Below, piece after piece: positions 1 to 11,563 of a stretch of 64,000 nt of DNA. A program made the translations under genes and the position numbers. Under the pieces are notes generated by a model. The model saw only the letters and a program-made list of their open reading frames with translations, ran no database searches and was not told the DNA's origin. This DNA is from Bryoerythrophyllum caledonicum. Lineage: Eukaryota; Streptophyta; Bryopsida; Pottiales; Pottiaceae. Where the stretch lies: positions 11,159,807 through 11,223,806 of the forward strand of contig OZ020520.1 in assembly GCA_963971425.1 (NCBI GenBank). The letters run 5' to 3'. The first letter of the stretch is position 1, and each line of letters opens with the position of its first letter.

Positions 1-3000
1 GGCATATAGGGAGGCATGGAGGATGACAAAATAGTTGTTTAGCAATATTTAGTGCACTTTTTATTAATTTATGGGGGGTGCCGTAGAATGTTTTGTAGCT
101 CTTGTCATCCATAAGGTGTGTACCATTTGGTAGTGTAATTTGTTTTAGATCGGTAATGTTTGTAGAAAAAAGTTTTTGTAAGAGTTTGTCGGATAATTGT
201 CGGTTAAGTCTTGGGAGGTTATGTATTTCATTTGCCCAGTTTTGTTCAAGTGGCGCGGGGCCTAGTAGGAAATCTTCTAGCGTGCTTTTTAGAAATGTTT
301 GGCCTTCTGTTTTTAGTAGAAAAAGTGTGCTGGTAATAGGAGACCAAAGGCAATCAGATCTTTTTAGTCTTTGGAGGTATTGTGCTCCTCCATATATGGC
401 AAGGATGTGCCGAAGGAGTCCACTATAGATTAGTCCTAGTCGTCCTTTGTCGTTAAGTGCATTCTGGAGTTGTTCTCCAATGCATCGTAGATAGGCATTT
501 TTGAGGGAAAAAGCTTCTAATCCGAATAGTTCGTGGGGGAGTTGTGTTATGACATTGGAAGTACAATTAGGGAGTCCGCATACTTTCTTTTGTATGGCTA
601 TGATTTTTTTATCCAGTTTGTTTATGGCGGGCATGGAATAAGGGACCGCATAGAAACTATATGAGATACCTGATCGTATGACGGTATCAATCATTTTTAT
701 TTTTTGTTGCAATGTAGCCGGACATAGTGTAAGTTCCTTACATTGTTTAATAAGTTTTGTAGTAGTAGCGTGAATTTGAGTTTTCCATTTTAACGATGGG
801 ACTATATTTATTCCAAGGTATATGTAGGGTTGGTTTTGGTTAAGAACCGGAATTGGTTGGTTACGATATTGGATATTGGTGGCTTGAATTAGGGCTTTGA
901 AGGCGGTGGGATTTATTTTGGATTTGTTTGGGCAACTAGTTACGGCACATTTCTGGACCCCAAGTTCCATCCCGATCCAAAGACAAAATTTGTCCATTTT
1001 GTCTATTTGAACTTGGAGTGATTTGAGGTGACTGGAGATGGCTGCTAGATCGTCGGCATATGCGGCCGAGTTTACGGTGATTTTTGAGGTGCCAAATGTG
1101 TAGCCATTATTACCTCTTTGGAGCCATCTCAATAGAGGTTCTAGAAAAATAATAAAGAGGTATGGACTCAATGTATCGCCTTGGATGGTACCCCGTTGGA
1201 TGGGGATAGGGCGTGTTTTACCAAAGAATTCTCTGGTGTATGTAGTGGTAGATTGAGAGTATATATTACCGACGAGTGTGACTGCGTCTTCTGGGTACCC
1301 AAGATCACTCATTATGGCTAGTAATCAAGGATGGTCAATGGAACCAAATGCGTTTTAAAAGTCAATGTTGAGTATGTAAATGTCTTTATTAGTGAATTTT
1401 GCATCTTCGAGTGCGGAAATGAGGGTTTGAAGTTGCCGTGTGGTACTTCTCTCGGCTCTAAACCCTTCTTGGCTTTGTGTAATATTTGGTGTGTTTCCCC
1501 ATAAGCCGATAATATTGATGTTAGTGTGCTAGTATATAATTTATAGATGGTGTTAGCTAAGGCAATAGGTCGGTGGTTAGGTAGCTCGGATGGGTTTCCT
1601 TTTTTGTATATTAAGATTGTTAGGCTTGTTTTCCAAGATGTGGGGATGGATTTTTGTTTATAGCAGTGGAGGAAGAATAATGATAGAAGATCATGGAATC
1701 TTGGGGGCATGTTTTTTAGGATTGAGTTAGGTATGTGGTCCGGGCCGGGGGCTTTGTTGGTTCCCAAATTTTTTAGGCACATGTTGTATGTGTCTCTGTT
1801 GTAATATGTGTGGAGAGGTGTTGTTGGTACGCCTCTTTTATCAATAGTAAGTCCGTCCAAATCATGCCACGGGTATTGCCTGACACGGCATGTGCATGTT
1901 GGTGTATGTTGTGGTTGGAAGTGGCATGGGGGGATGGTTGGACTATTGTTTCTGGACTGTTGAAAATGTATTTCATTTGCGATATCATCTGGGCCGGTTA
2001 GAATGTTATTGTTTTGGTCTAAAATACAGTCTAGTGGCAGGTTTGTGTTATTTTTAAAGACTTTTCTATTAATCTTTTTTGGGCTAGTTTCATATAGTTG
2101 ACGGTACTTAGAAATGGTTTTTTTGACACATTCTCTTGCATATTTTGTAGTAATTTTCCGAGCTTCTTTGTTGGCGTTTTTTGCAATGATTGCAATGTCT
2201 ATTAAACTGTCTTCATGATGGATGTTGGGTAGTGGTATTTGTGGGATTTGGGGGTGACAGAGGTTTTGTAGTTCGGAGAGTATAGGGTGGGTTCGCCAGT
2301 TTTGGTTAGTTTTAGCAATATGAATTGTTTTACGAATCGTGTGGTATGTGACAAGATGTTGCTTCCACTTTTTTGCTAGTTTTCTTGGGAGATACCCCCC
2401 TTGTTTCGAGGTTCTAGGTGTGAGTTGTGGGATTGGAGGTGCTTTGCAAGTCTTTTCTAGTGTACTAGAGATTTCATTAATAATTTGGTCAAGAGTTGTG
2501 CAAGCTTCCTGCCATTGTATGTGTGTAAGGTGTGGATGGTTAGAAAGAGTATTTGTAAGGGAGTCTATTAGTAGTGAATTTTTTTCAAAGAATACTGTGT
2601 TGAAGTTAGCAAGGTTTTCTTTTGGAATGGGGTTTAGTATTTTAATGTTATTTGAGATGATGGTAGTGGGAGGTCTGCTTATAAGGGTGTTGTGAGGTAT
2701 ATTGAGTTGGATTGGGAAGTGGTCCGAGTTTAAGTTGGTTGTGGTATTGGTAATGGATGTATATTGAGTATGGTTAGGTGTTTTAATGTAAAATCCATCA
2801 ATTAGGCTAGTGTGTGTGTAATTAAGTCCACCTTGACGAGAGTATTGTGTATCAGTTGGGATTAGATGTAAATCCAGATCGTCCGTGTATCTTTGCCATT
2901 GATAGTCTATGTCAAGTGGAGGGGTAAGGACCACTCCGTTTCGTCGTCCGATAAGGGCGATATCCCGGTTAAAGTCTCCGCAGAGTATTATTGTGTAGTT

Positions 3001-4110
3001 AGTGTGTGTATTTACTTGTGATGTGATGGAATTTTGGATTTCCGGGATAAGCCTAGAATCTTCTGTGTGCGAAGGCATGTATAGGTGAAGGATGAGCCAT
3101 GGTTGGAGGGGTCGGTTAGTAATTTCAATGATTTGAAGATATGGTGAAATATTAGCTGGGGTAGGGATTTTAGTAATATTCCTGGGGAAGGCATATGATT
3201 GGTGTATGAGCATGAGTAGACCTCCTCTTGCCGGTGTATATGGCCTTCGTTGTTGGATGCATGGTGTGAGAGAGTGAGTGTTGTTAAAAATAATTTTATA
3301 GTTTGGGAATATCTTTTGTATGTATTTTGTGGATTTAGTAGCGGTTATTTTAGTTTCTTGTATGGCAATTATGGCGGGTGGTGTGTTGGTGTGGGTGGTT
3401 AGGTTGTGGATACATGGTAGAGCAGTGTTTAACGTTGAGGCGTTCCATGTAGTAATGTATGTGTTTCTATTATCTGTATTTTCGTGGTTGCAGAGTGGGG
3501 GGGAAATGTAAGCGGGTGTTGGAGTGGGGTGCGTGTAATCATGAATAGGTTCAAAGCATCTAAGAGCTTCAAGGATAAGATTGTGCGGGAAGTAAGGAAA
3601 TTTTAGTTGTAGTTCATCGGGAGAAGGGGGTGGGGTTTGCCTATGAATAAAGTCATATAGGTCGTTGTGTAAAGAAGTTTTGTGTTCAAGAAGGTGTTGG
3701 TTTTCTTCTAAAAATTTAGTGTAGGGGTGGGGTATATCTATATGTCTTTCAAGGGGATTGTGTAAAGAGGATAGGGTGTTTAATAATATATTTGTCCAAT
3801 GTGTTGGGTTTGTGTTGGTAGAGTGTTGATTGGTGATATTGTTGCATTCATCTATTGAAGGGTGGAGGGTGGTAATTAAGGCAAATAAGATATGTGGGGG
3901 TGGGTGGTCATTTTTTTGATGTATGTATTGGGAAATGTTGGGGTAGAGGGTGGAATAAGTATTGTGGAGTATGTGGTTATTTTTTAGAAGTGGAGCAAAC
4001 GAAGATGCTAGATGTTGATATTCGGGGTGGAGTTTTATAGTATTCGGAATGAAATAGATTTTGGATACTCTTTTATGTGTTTTTGGATGGTTGAGGAAGA
4101 CATTTGGCAT

Positions 4111-4134
4111 TGGGCCGGGGTTAGTTTCTATGTC
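4111..4134 (-). other. 2A-like ribosome-skipping motif in LINE ORF2
   Basis: Codons 47-54 of ORF2 encode D-I-E-T-N-P-G-P, preceded by a hydrophobic, leucine-rich stretch (KLLIILCR). This fits the D-(V/I)-E-x-N-P-G-P consensus at every defining position. In known 2A peptides the ribosome skips the bond between the last glycine and proline, here G53 and P54, and releases the upstream peptide while continuing translation. If active, it would release a 53-residue leader and start the replicase with proline. The usual glycine before the aspartate is arginine here. Activity is inferred from the motif alone. Confidence 0.75.
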
Positions 4135-4201
4135 TCTGCAAAGTATAATTAGTAGTTTCGAATGAGTAATGTTTATGGTTGTTAGAAGGAGGGGTGTAGA
4201 G

Positions 4202-4229
4202 TGTTGTTGTTGTTGTTGTTGTTGTTGTT
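4202..4229 (-). repeat. (CAA)n microsatellite encoding polyglutamine in ORF2
   Basis: About eight CAA units on the coding strand (GTT on the plus strand) give a short glutamine run just ahead of the 2A-like motif. Length changes here would keep the frame, because the unit is three bases. Confidence 0.85.
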
Positions 4230-4369
4230 CTTTGTTTTGATAGTAGTATAAAGGTATACTTTTAAATGACAAAAATTCATAGCTACTATTGTGTTTTTGG
4301 ATTTTTTATTTATTGATAGATGAGTGTATAAATATACTTTTAAGTTTACTATCGTGTTGTAGGTCGAAG

Positions 4370-6106
4370 TCAGTTTAACGAGTCCGGTTGTCTAACAACC
4401 ATGGAGGTTTCTTTCGAGGCTTCTTCTTCATGTTCTTGGATTATTTGAACAAGATGCATGCGGAGTGAGGACATTTCTCCTCTAAGTGTCTTTGCGGTCT
4501 TGGCTAGTACATTGTCAGCATAGGCTTTGGCTTCTTGTACTATCTCTGTCTTTAGTGCTCCCATCTCCTTCCGTACCTCAAAGATAGTGCTGTTGGTTCC
4601 TTTCTTCACCTCCTCTTGGACTATCTTGTGTAGGTCCTCTTTACTATACCCCGTTTTTGGTGCGTTTTCTAAGGCAATGATTGCATTAGCTACTGCAGTG
4701 TTCACTTCATTAAAGCCCCATTTTGAGACACATTCATCCGGCGGGGCGCTTATTCCGTCAAGGCTTTTAGGGTGAGGGGTAAATTCGACGTATTTACCTA
4801 GGATTTTACCGCTGGTATTTACTAGTTTCTTGTATACAATGGCATTCAAGCACTGTATGTTACATATTCCCACATGTCGACCATGTTCTAGTTTGAAATA
4901 AGTGTCTACAACATTTTCTTTTCCCACAAATGCATTGATACCCTGTTCTAACTCCCCAATCGTCTTTGTTTTGTTTAGGTTTTTGGCAATTAGGATGAGG
5001 GCATTCTTTCTTGTTTTATCATTTTCACTTAGCCTCCCTTTACTAGCAAAATATGGGTTAAAAATCTCGTTCGAGAAGGCAATTTTTTGGACTTTTACCT
5101 TTTGAGCTTGCTCCGGGGAGGGGGTTTTTACCCAAGCAAAATCTAGTTCTAGTTTTTTGTGGACATCGGTGATCTCATACTCAAACCCTCTAGCAAACCC
5201 TTCTTTCACAATCTCTTCATGCAAGACATACCATGATTTTTGGGCCAAGTTTGGTCCGGAGATTTTTACGGATAAAAGGTTTGTAAGAGCTAGAGAATCA
5301 TAGCTCTTGCAAACCTTACCCCTATGAGGAATACCTTCATTGAGAGTTAGGATGAATGGTCTCGTACCTTTGAGGAGTCCTTTCACATCAACTCTAGGGT
5401 TTTTGAGGTGGAGTTTGATGATGCCACTTCATCTGTCCGTCTTGTGGTGACATAAGATTGCTATTGGTTCGCCTAGTACTTCTCCTAGATCAATGTTCAT
5501 ACGGAGGAGTCGTGTTTTCACCATGTCATAGACTATATTTCTAGAGAAGACTTGTTCACCAATTTCAAAGAGAATTGCTACTTGATAGTCTAATGCATAG
5601 CCATGCTCATCAATCTCCACCTCACTAGGCAATTGGGTTAAGTTGAAGTGATTACCTTCTTTCCCATCTGACCTCCTCGAAGGCCACTCTTCTTGGGTTA
5701 CAAATGGGAAGAAGGGTAATGCTTCAACTCTCTCTTGTGCTTCTGGTTCAGACAAGCCCAACTCAAGCAATTCAGGGATGGTTAGGAACGGTTCCTTAGG
5801 ACTACCACGATTAATACCTATAGTATTTAGGGTATTGAAACCCAACGAGTAAGGTGGACGCTGCAACTTCGTTGCTCTCACCTTCTTGAGGTTGGGGGTG
5901 TTCTCTATCATATCAATAGACCGTTTATGCATGGCAACAACCTCACATACATTTTCCTCAACAATTTCCATTAGTATTGGACCATTTAGAGAGGGGGCAG
6001 TAGAATCAACAAACATGCGGTCTGGTCCTTTGGAAGAGGAGGCTGTAGTATCATCAGTCATTTTGCATGTCACGAGTAAAGGGTTGTTATTGGAGAATAC
6101 TACCAT
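4370..6106 (-). pseudogene. LINE ORF1 of copy A, nucleic-acid-binding type with C-terminal coiled coil, one in-frame TGA
   Basis: A 225-codon open stretch begins at an ATG at 6106 and ends at a TGA at 5431-5429. The same frame then continues for 352 codons to a stop at 4372-4370. ORF1 is therefore about 578 codons with one nonsense codon. The TGA is followed directly by SGIIKLHLKNP. The second part contains a segment (about 5060-4760 on the sequence) with KNALILIAKN, GICNIQCLN and a conserved GKYVEFTPHPKSLDG ending, which resembles the RRM-like domains of plant-type LINE ORF1 proteins. The last 90 residues are charged and heptad-like (EDLHKIVQEEVKK onward), suggesting a coiled coil for multimer formation. 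The RRM assignment is by pattern only. The frame stays open upstream to 7264, but that part is arginine/serine-rich GC-biased sequence and I do not consider it coding. Confidence 0.7.
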
Positions 6107-6259
6107 TTTGCATGACGATTTTTTCTTAGTCTCTTTATTACCACTTCCATCCCACAACTTACTTTGTGGGCTTCCAGGTCGTGGTATTGAGTACAAATTA
6201 CACGAGGAAATGATATATGGCGCATTACAAATAATATGATTCAAAGTGGAAGAGTATTT

Positions 6260-7075
6260 ACCTGAATGGATGAGAGGCACTTGCTGTGGGTGTTGGCAGT
6301 CCGTACGGTGGGCGCTCCAGCAGTGTGTTGGCAGGGCACTCTGGTTCGGTGGCAGGCTTTGCCACTCCCTGCGAGGGCCGTACCTCCTTGCTGCTCGCCT
6401 TCCCTCTGCACGCGGCCTTTGGAGAGTTGGCTCGGGGTTGTCCCAGGGCCTGCCGGGTACTGTCCGTGAGTTGCAGCTCTGGCTCTCCGAATTAGGAGTG
6501 CGGGGGTTCCTTGGGTTGGAGTCCAGGGCACCCTGGTGTGGCGTATAGAGGCTCCGCTCGGCGGTGATGGCGTGCTGCAGTACTGTTACGCTCTGGCGCT
6601 GCGAGCTCCGGCTTGGTGCGAGGCGAACTTGCTTCTCTTGTTGTCGCTGGCTTGGGGACCAAGGGTTCTTCCAGGTTGTGGCTACGCCTTCTGCATGAAT
6701 ACTGGGACTCCTCCGAGTGGTTCTTGCGTGTCGCGGTGCACCGGCGTGTTGTGGCTCTGCTGTGCGGTGTGACGGTCCTCTTCGGCACGATGTTCTATGT
6801 TGCGATGCACCTCCGAGGCGCGGTACTCCCGGGCGGCTCGCTGTTCTTGTCCACCTCGGTGATTCCCTCCGGCTCCGAGTTCCTTCTTGGCGTGCTGTTC
6901 TTCTGCGGTGCGATGCTACTACCCGTCGTGGGCGAGTCGAGGCGAGGCAGCTGCTCTGTGCGGTGACTCTTCTACTTGTACCTCTATGCGGGCACCTACG
7001 GCGGCGTGTGGTGTGAATAGAGCTATGGTACGCTCCTACATCTCTGCTCACAAGAATCCTTCCTTCCTCTAACTT
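6260..7075 (-). other. GC-rich CpG-dense block in the LINE 5' leader
   Basis: This block is much richer in G, C and CpG than the AT-rich sequence around it, and lies just upstream of the ORF1 start. Open frames occur on both strands here but have low-complexity, arginine-rich or cysteine-rich translations typical of GC-rich non-coding DNA. Its inner edge (minus strand) reads CATTCAG|GTAAATAC near 6263, a good splice-donor match. A promoter or CpG-island role is inferred from position and composition only. Confidence 0.5.
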
Positions 7076-7509
7076 CTTGTCTTGGCTATGGCAGGAACAC
7101 CTATTGGTTTCTAGAATTAGAGGGACAGGGCGAGAGGATGAGCGATAGGGTTTGTGGGAAGGTCGTTTATACTTGTTTGGCCGGTATAGGGTTTGGTTGG
7201 GAGGGTCGTGAGGAACCACAAAACGCCGTTCCTTGTTCTCCTTCAAACTAGGGTTTGGTGGCACGTGGGTTGTTCCAGAATTACGAGGCGGGTATAGGTG
7301 ATTCCTTTGTTTCCAGTTTTAGTGCAGGTCAGGGTCGGCGGCTTGTAGGGGTGCTCCCGTTGGGCTCGACTGTTTGGAGCATGGCGTCCAGGTTTTTGGG
7401 CGGGACAGCTTGGTGTAGGGAGCCTTTTCCCCAGGACTTCTGCTTGATTTGCGCTTGGCCGCCTGAACTTGGCTGCTTCTACGGATATGGACGTTGAGGT
7501 ACCGTTATG

Positions 7510-8740
7510 TGAGGCTTAGTTTACTTTTTCCTGCACATTTCTTCCATGGTAATTCTAAGATGCGGAAGTAGATTTTTGTTGAGATAACAGAACTTACCTT
7601 GTTGGCGATGCTGATAACCGTTGCTTCTTTTTTTCGCCGTTCTTGTGGCATAGCAGGGGTAATTCGTACTTCTGCGTTATTTTGCTTGGCTGCCTTGGTG
7701 GGTTTCCTCCATATCTGCTTCCATGGCGCTTCCATGCCGCCCCCATGAGGTATTAGGCTTTCCACCTCTCCCTCCTCCTTGTGCTCCAGGTTGTCTTGTG
7801 AGGGGTTCTCCTTGGGTCACGGCGGCTTGGAGCTAGGCGTTTTTGGTGTTGATCTGGGCAGCTTTTGGTGACCTCTTCGGAGATGTTTGTTGCGGTGTTC
7901 TTTTATGTGTCTTATTTTGTTTCCTCCTGCACATTTTTTCCATGTATGTTTCATGTCAAGGAACGGAATTTTTGGTAAGGTTAGAAGACTTACCTTTTTG
8001 TCGTTGTTGGCGATGATGCAGTTCCCCCTTGAGACGTACGCCTTCTCTCGACTAGGCTCATTCCAGCTCCTGTCATACACGTTTCTTTGGGCAGCAGTAG
8101 CGGACTTTTTTTTTCTTGTTGTGCTCCTTTCCACGAGCGGAGTTCCTGGGCTCAGCTTCCTGCCTACTGTACTGTTCCTATCTACGCCCATCATTTACGG
8201 GGTCCACCCATCTTGGCTTGATGGCTTCGTTTACTCTCCCTGCGCATATTTTCCATGTAAGTTTCATGTCAAGGAACGAGATTTTTGGTAAGGTTAGAAA
8301 ACTTACCTTGTTGTCGTTGTTGGTGATGATGGAGTTCTACCTTGAGACGTACGCCCTTTCTCGGACAGGCTCTCTGCTCCTGTCAAGCACGTTTCTTTGA
8401 GCGGCACTATCAGGCTTTTTCTTTTCCCTGTTGTGCTCCTTTCCGCAAACGGAGCTTATGGGCTCAGCTTCCTGCCTTCTGTGATGTTCCTTGTTGTCGT
8501 TGTTGGCGATGGTGCAGTTCCACATGAAGACGTACGCCCTCTCTCGGACAGGCTTCCTCCAGCTCCTTTCAAGCACGTTCCTTTGAGCAGCAGAAGTGGG
8601 CTTTTTCTTTCTCATGTTGTGTTCCTTTTTGCGAGCGGATCTCATGAGCTCGTCTTCCTGTCTTCTGTAATGTTTTTGTCTCCGCCTAGCGATTCCGGAG
8701 TCCGCCCATCTCGGCGTGATGGTTTCGTTTGCTCTTCCAG
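7510..8740 (-). repeat. Tandem repeat units of about 310 bp in the LINE 5' leader
   Basis: Related blocks start at about 7530, 7926 and 8239 (each with CCTGCACAT-like then TTCCATG), and a shortened one at about 8489. The best pair, 7926 and 8239, has a 313-base offset and shares TTTCATGTCAAGGAACG, TTGGTAAGGTTAGAA, GTCGTTGTTGG and GAGACGTACGCC. Spacing to the first and last units is irregular (about 396 and 184 bases). On the minus strand, which is LINE sense, each of the first three units carries a strong splice-donor match, AGGTAAGT. Repeated promoter monomers at a LINE 5' end are known from mouse L1; that these belong to copy A is inferred from adjacency. Confidence 0.65.
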
Positions 8741-9794
8741 AACTTATGGGCCTCGCTTCTCTATCATAGCCTGCTCTTCCTGTTGGACCATACCTATATA
8801 TTTTACATGTATATATATCTACTCTTGTGTGCTTCCTTATTTTTACAATTATACATTTTGTGTTTTTTTTTATATTGTGTTTAGTTACTGTGTTTTGCCT
8901 AGGTGCTGTGATGGTTGGTGTGTGTTTCGAACATGCAATAAAAGAATTTGGTGTGCAAAAAATTGTGCGGTGATAGAAAATGAATGAGTTAGGGTTAGGA
9001 TGATGCGTATCTGTATGAGGTTTCTTGAGTGTTGATTGTGGCGCCTGCTTCTTTACGATGTCAATGATATTGCTTGTATTTCTTGTGGCGCCTGCTGCTA
9101 CGCCTCGCAGCTTCACTCGTCCGTTGTGATACGTCTATATAACCAGGGACGTCTGTTTGTTGTGGTATGTTGCCTCCCGGTCTAGGTTTGGGGTGGACTC
9201 GGGTATCCAGGGACAGGATGTTGATTCCGACTTCGTTCCGGGACGATTGTCAACAGCTTCTAAGGAATCATTGTAAGATCTATGGTATTTAAGCAATGCA
9301 AAGTGCAGAATATCACAATATGACTTAGCTGGTTTTGGGGGCCGTTGATCTTTGTGAATGTTGCTTGTGTCTTGGCGTCTGGCTCTAGTTTGGTGTGTAC
9401 AGTAAACTTTCTTCATGTTGGTGCTTGCATCCTGGAAGGGAGGGATATGGTGTATGGTGTTCCTATGGTGTTAGCGGTATCCGAATCTAGATCTGACTAA
9501 CAAGAAGATGACATGGAGGAAGCAAAATCTAGATCTAGATCTAAGCCAACACAAGAGACCCGCTTCAGACTTACTCTTCTCAGACTAATGCTAGTTTACT
9601 TGCATCTCCATTCAAATTCTATAGTAGTAGATCAAAAGATTTGCCATCCCTTCCAACTTTCTACACACCATAAGTATACCATTCAGCAGCAAAAGAGGGA
9701 CACATCGGGATCTACAATGAGCCCAGCAACCCTCATTGTATGTGTGCCTTGTATTTGCGCCTAACACTCAAACATCCCTCCTCACCAGGTTTTA
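8741..9794. other. Spacer between LINE copy A and LINE fragment D
   Basis: I see no gene here. There is an AT-rich part (8790-8990), a stretch with scattered short frames, and a short run of overlapping TCTAGATC units at 9525-9543. It may include the true 5' end of LINE copy A. Confidence 0.5.
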
Positions 9795-11268
9795 CGGAGC
9801 TACTCTTCTCTCATCTCGGTCCGGAAGCGTCAACCTAGACAACTCCACACCATAATAGCGGCACTCAAAGACGCACGATTGGCAAACTAAGATATATGTA
9901 TATTTTTTATATATTGATTTCAAAAATGCATTTGGTTCTATTAACCACGCAAGATTATTAGCAATTATGTCTGACCTGAGATACCCCACCAACGCAGTCC
10001 CACTAGTTGGAAACATCTACTCTAACTCCTCGACCTCATACATTGAAGAACATTTTGGAACAATCCACCCCATCCCCATCCAACGCGGAACCATACAAGG
10101 TGACACCCTAAGCCCATATCTATTCATTATTTCCTTAGAACCACTATTAAAATGGATGCAAAGGGGAAATAACGGATACACCTTTGGAACATCACAAGCT
10201 ATCATAAACTCGACCGTGTATGCCGATGACCTTGGTGCTATTGCCAGTATACTTAAATCATTACAAATTCAACTAAATAAGATAGACAAATTTTGCGATT
10301 GGTTCGGTATGAACGTTGGCACCCAAAAATGTGCCGCCACGGGATGTCTAACAAATCCAAAATGAACCCGACCACATTCAAAGCACTCATGCAAACCGCC
10401 AACATAAACAACCGGAACCAACCCATCCCCATACTACATCAAAACAAATCTTACGTGTATCTAGGCACAAATCTTTTCCCCTCACTAAAATGGAAGATAT
10501 AAATTCACATCACTACTATTTTACTTACCAAATAATGCAAAGAACTAATAACAAGCCCAGCCACTATGAAACAAAAAATAAAAATGGTAGACACAGTTCT
10601 TAGACCCGGAGTAGCATACAGTTTCAATGCAATTTCATACTCACTGCCTACTATAAAAAAACTAGACAAAAAATCATAGCCATTCAAAAATCCATGTGTG
10701 GCCTCTCCAACTACATGTCAAATATCATAATTCTGCTTTTTCTCTTAAAAATGCTTACCTCTGATGTATAGGAAAACAACTCCAAAATGCACTAAATGAC
10801 AAAGGAAGACTTGGAAAGATTTACAAAGGGCTCACCTACTCTATCCTTGCCAAATACGGTGGTGCTAAAACATACCTAGAATAAACAAAGTAGATTGCAC
10901 CAGATCACCAATCACGCGGACATTTTTTCTACTAAAAATGAAGCAAAAATTTACCTCTAAAGCACACTTATGGACTTCCTATTAGATTCCTCATCTCTGG
11001 AACAAATGTGGCTACAAGAAACCCAAAACAAATTCTACTTAGAAATCATATAAGCACACCACCCTCAAGAACAATTTTGTGACTCAAGATCCGTTACTCC
11101 ACCCTTAATCATTTCCCTCCTCAACATCCACACAACCGAATGTAACTCCAAAAAAGATGTTCTCACATCAAAAAATACCATCAAAATTAACAATGATCAT
11201 GCACATATATATATATATGAAGATATTGGAAGACATCTAATCACTATTCCCGTCACTAGACTCCAATG
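9795..11268 (+). pseudogene. LINE fragment D: decayed reverse transcriptase region of the oldest LINE copy
   Basis: The plus strand translates in pieces to the same reverse transcriptase as copies A and B. At 9967-10365 it has IPIQRGTIQGDTLSPYLFII and VYADDLGAI, the catalytic box. Upstream, IYIDFKNAFGSINH is readable with stops. The remainder to 11268 matches the region after the RT, ending in the segment that reads RLHWLWNQ in copy B. Homology stops exactly at CTCCAATG (11261-11268) and resumes at 11543 and 24182, so D and the copy at 24182-26763 are two halves of one plus-strand element. It begins at about 9795 inside the RT, so it was 5'-truncated. Confidence 0.85.
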
Positions 11269-11542
11269 CAGGGTTGTCTACATAGACGGACTGGGGCCCA
11301 AAGACAGCGGACAGTCGGACAGCACCCTTGTCAGACAGATGCCTATAATATTCCATAAAATATTCCTCAAATCTGTAGGATTATTCTTGAATATTCCCGA
11401 TTATTCCTCAATATTTCAAAATATTTTAGAATATTCTCTACTGGACGGACAACAACCTCTATCGGACGGACAGACGGATACTACCGGACGGACAGCCGGA
11501 CAAACGGACACTATCGGATGGACGGACGCCGGAACAACCATG
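11269..11542. mobile_element. hAT-type MITE, 274 bp, with 8-bp target duplication
   Basis: The element starts CAGGGTTGTC and ends ACAACCATG, so the ends are inverted (CAGGGTTGT versus CATGGTTGT). It is flanked on both sides by CTCCAATG (11261-11268 and 11543-11550), an 8-bp duplication as hAT transposons make. Both subterminal regions carry many GGACGGACAG/CGGACA-like units, and the core is AT-rich with repeated ATATTCC. There is no coding capacity. It sits inside the old plus-strand LINE, whose sequence is continuous if the element and one duplication copy are removed. Confidence 0.85.
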
Positions 11543-11549
11543 CTCCAAT

Positions 11550-11563
11550 GGCTATGGAACCAA
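11550..11563. repeat. Left target site duplication of LINE copy B
   Basis: GGCTATGGAACCAA here is repeated exactly at 24182-24195. The two copies bracket the minus-strand LINE copy B. The sequence belongs to the older plus-strand LINE into which B inserted. Confidence 0.85.

Larger units (their letters stand above)
1..4272 (-). pseudogene. LINE ORF2 of copy A: 2A-like motif, APE endonuclease, reverse transcriptase (broken)
   Basis: The open frame runs 984 codons from the ATG at 4272 to 1318 and continues in another frame to base 1. Residues 17-23 are a polyglutamine run from a CAA microsatellite. Residues 47-54 read DIETNPGP, a 2A-like motif. The APE-type endonuclease spans about residues 272-525, with all expected motifs visible: TWNAS (N277), QETK (E306), GDFN (432-435), LIDGF (D492) and SDH (516-518). 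The reverse transcriptase starts near residue 838 with NKAPGPDHIPNS. Relative to copy B, one base is missing near 1477 (frameshift), and a TAA replaces a lysine codon just after the RT motif IDF near 1355. The YADD catalytic box lies further down, near 1055. The start codon is chosen as the first ATG ahead of the 2A-like motif; ORF1 ends 97 bases upstream in a different frame. Confidence 0.88.
1..8740 (-). mobile_element. LINE copy A, dual-endonuclease (Dualen/RandI-like) non-LTR retrotransposon, 5' and middle part
   Basis: This is the longest LINE copy in the window and runs off its left edge. Reading on the minus strand it holds a repetitive 5' leader (about 8740-7510), a GC-rich block (about 7070-6260), ORF1 (6106-4370) and ORF2 (4272 to beyond base 1). 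ORF2 aligns closely with copy B at 20956-24180, base 1 matching about base 21268. The 3' third of the family (RNase H, zinc finger, restriction-like endonuclease, 3'UTR) is therefore missing here only because the window ends. The outer 5' boundary is not proven: I place it near 8740, where the leader repeats stop, but it could lie as far out as about 9415. The copy is damaged by an in-frame TGA in ORF1 and by a frameshift and a TAA in the reverse transcriptase. Confidence 0.85.

Noticed and set aside
5429..5431. Selenocysteine or programmed read-through at the ORF1 TGA
   Set aside because: Land plants lack selenocysteine insertion, and the LINE copies carry other plain lesions (frameshift, TAA). 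Decay is the simpler reading; kept only as a testable alternative.
6107..7264. Long open frame continuing upstream of LINE ORF1 (611 codons in total)
   Set aside because: The upstream part is arginine/serine-rich low complexity in a GC-rich block that is open on both strands, which is typical of composition and not of coding.
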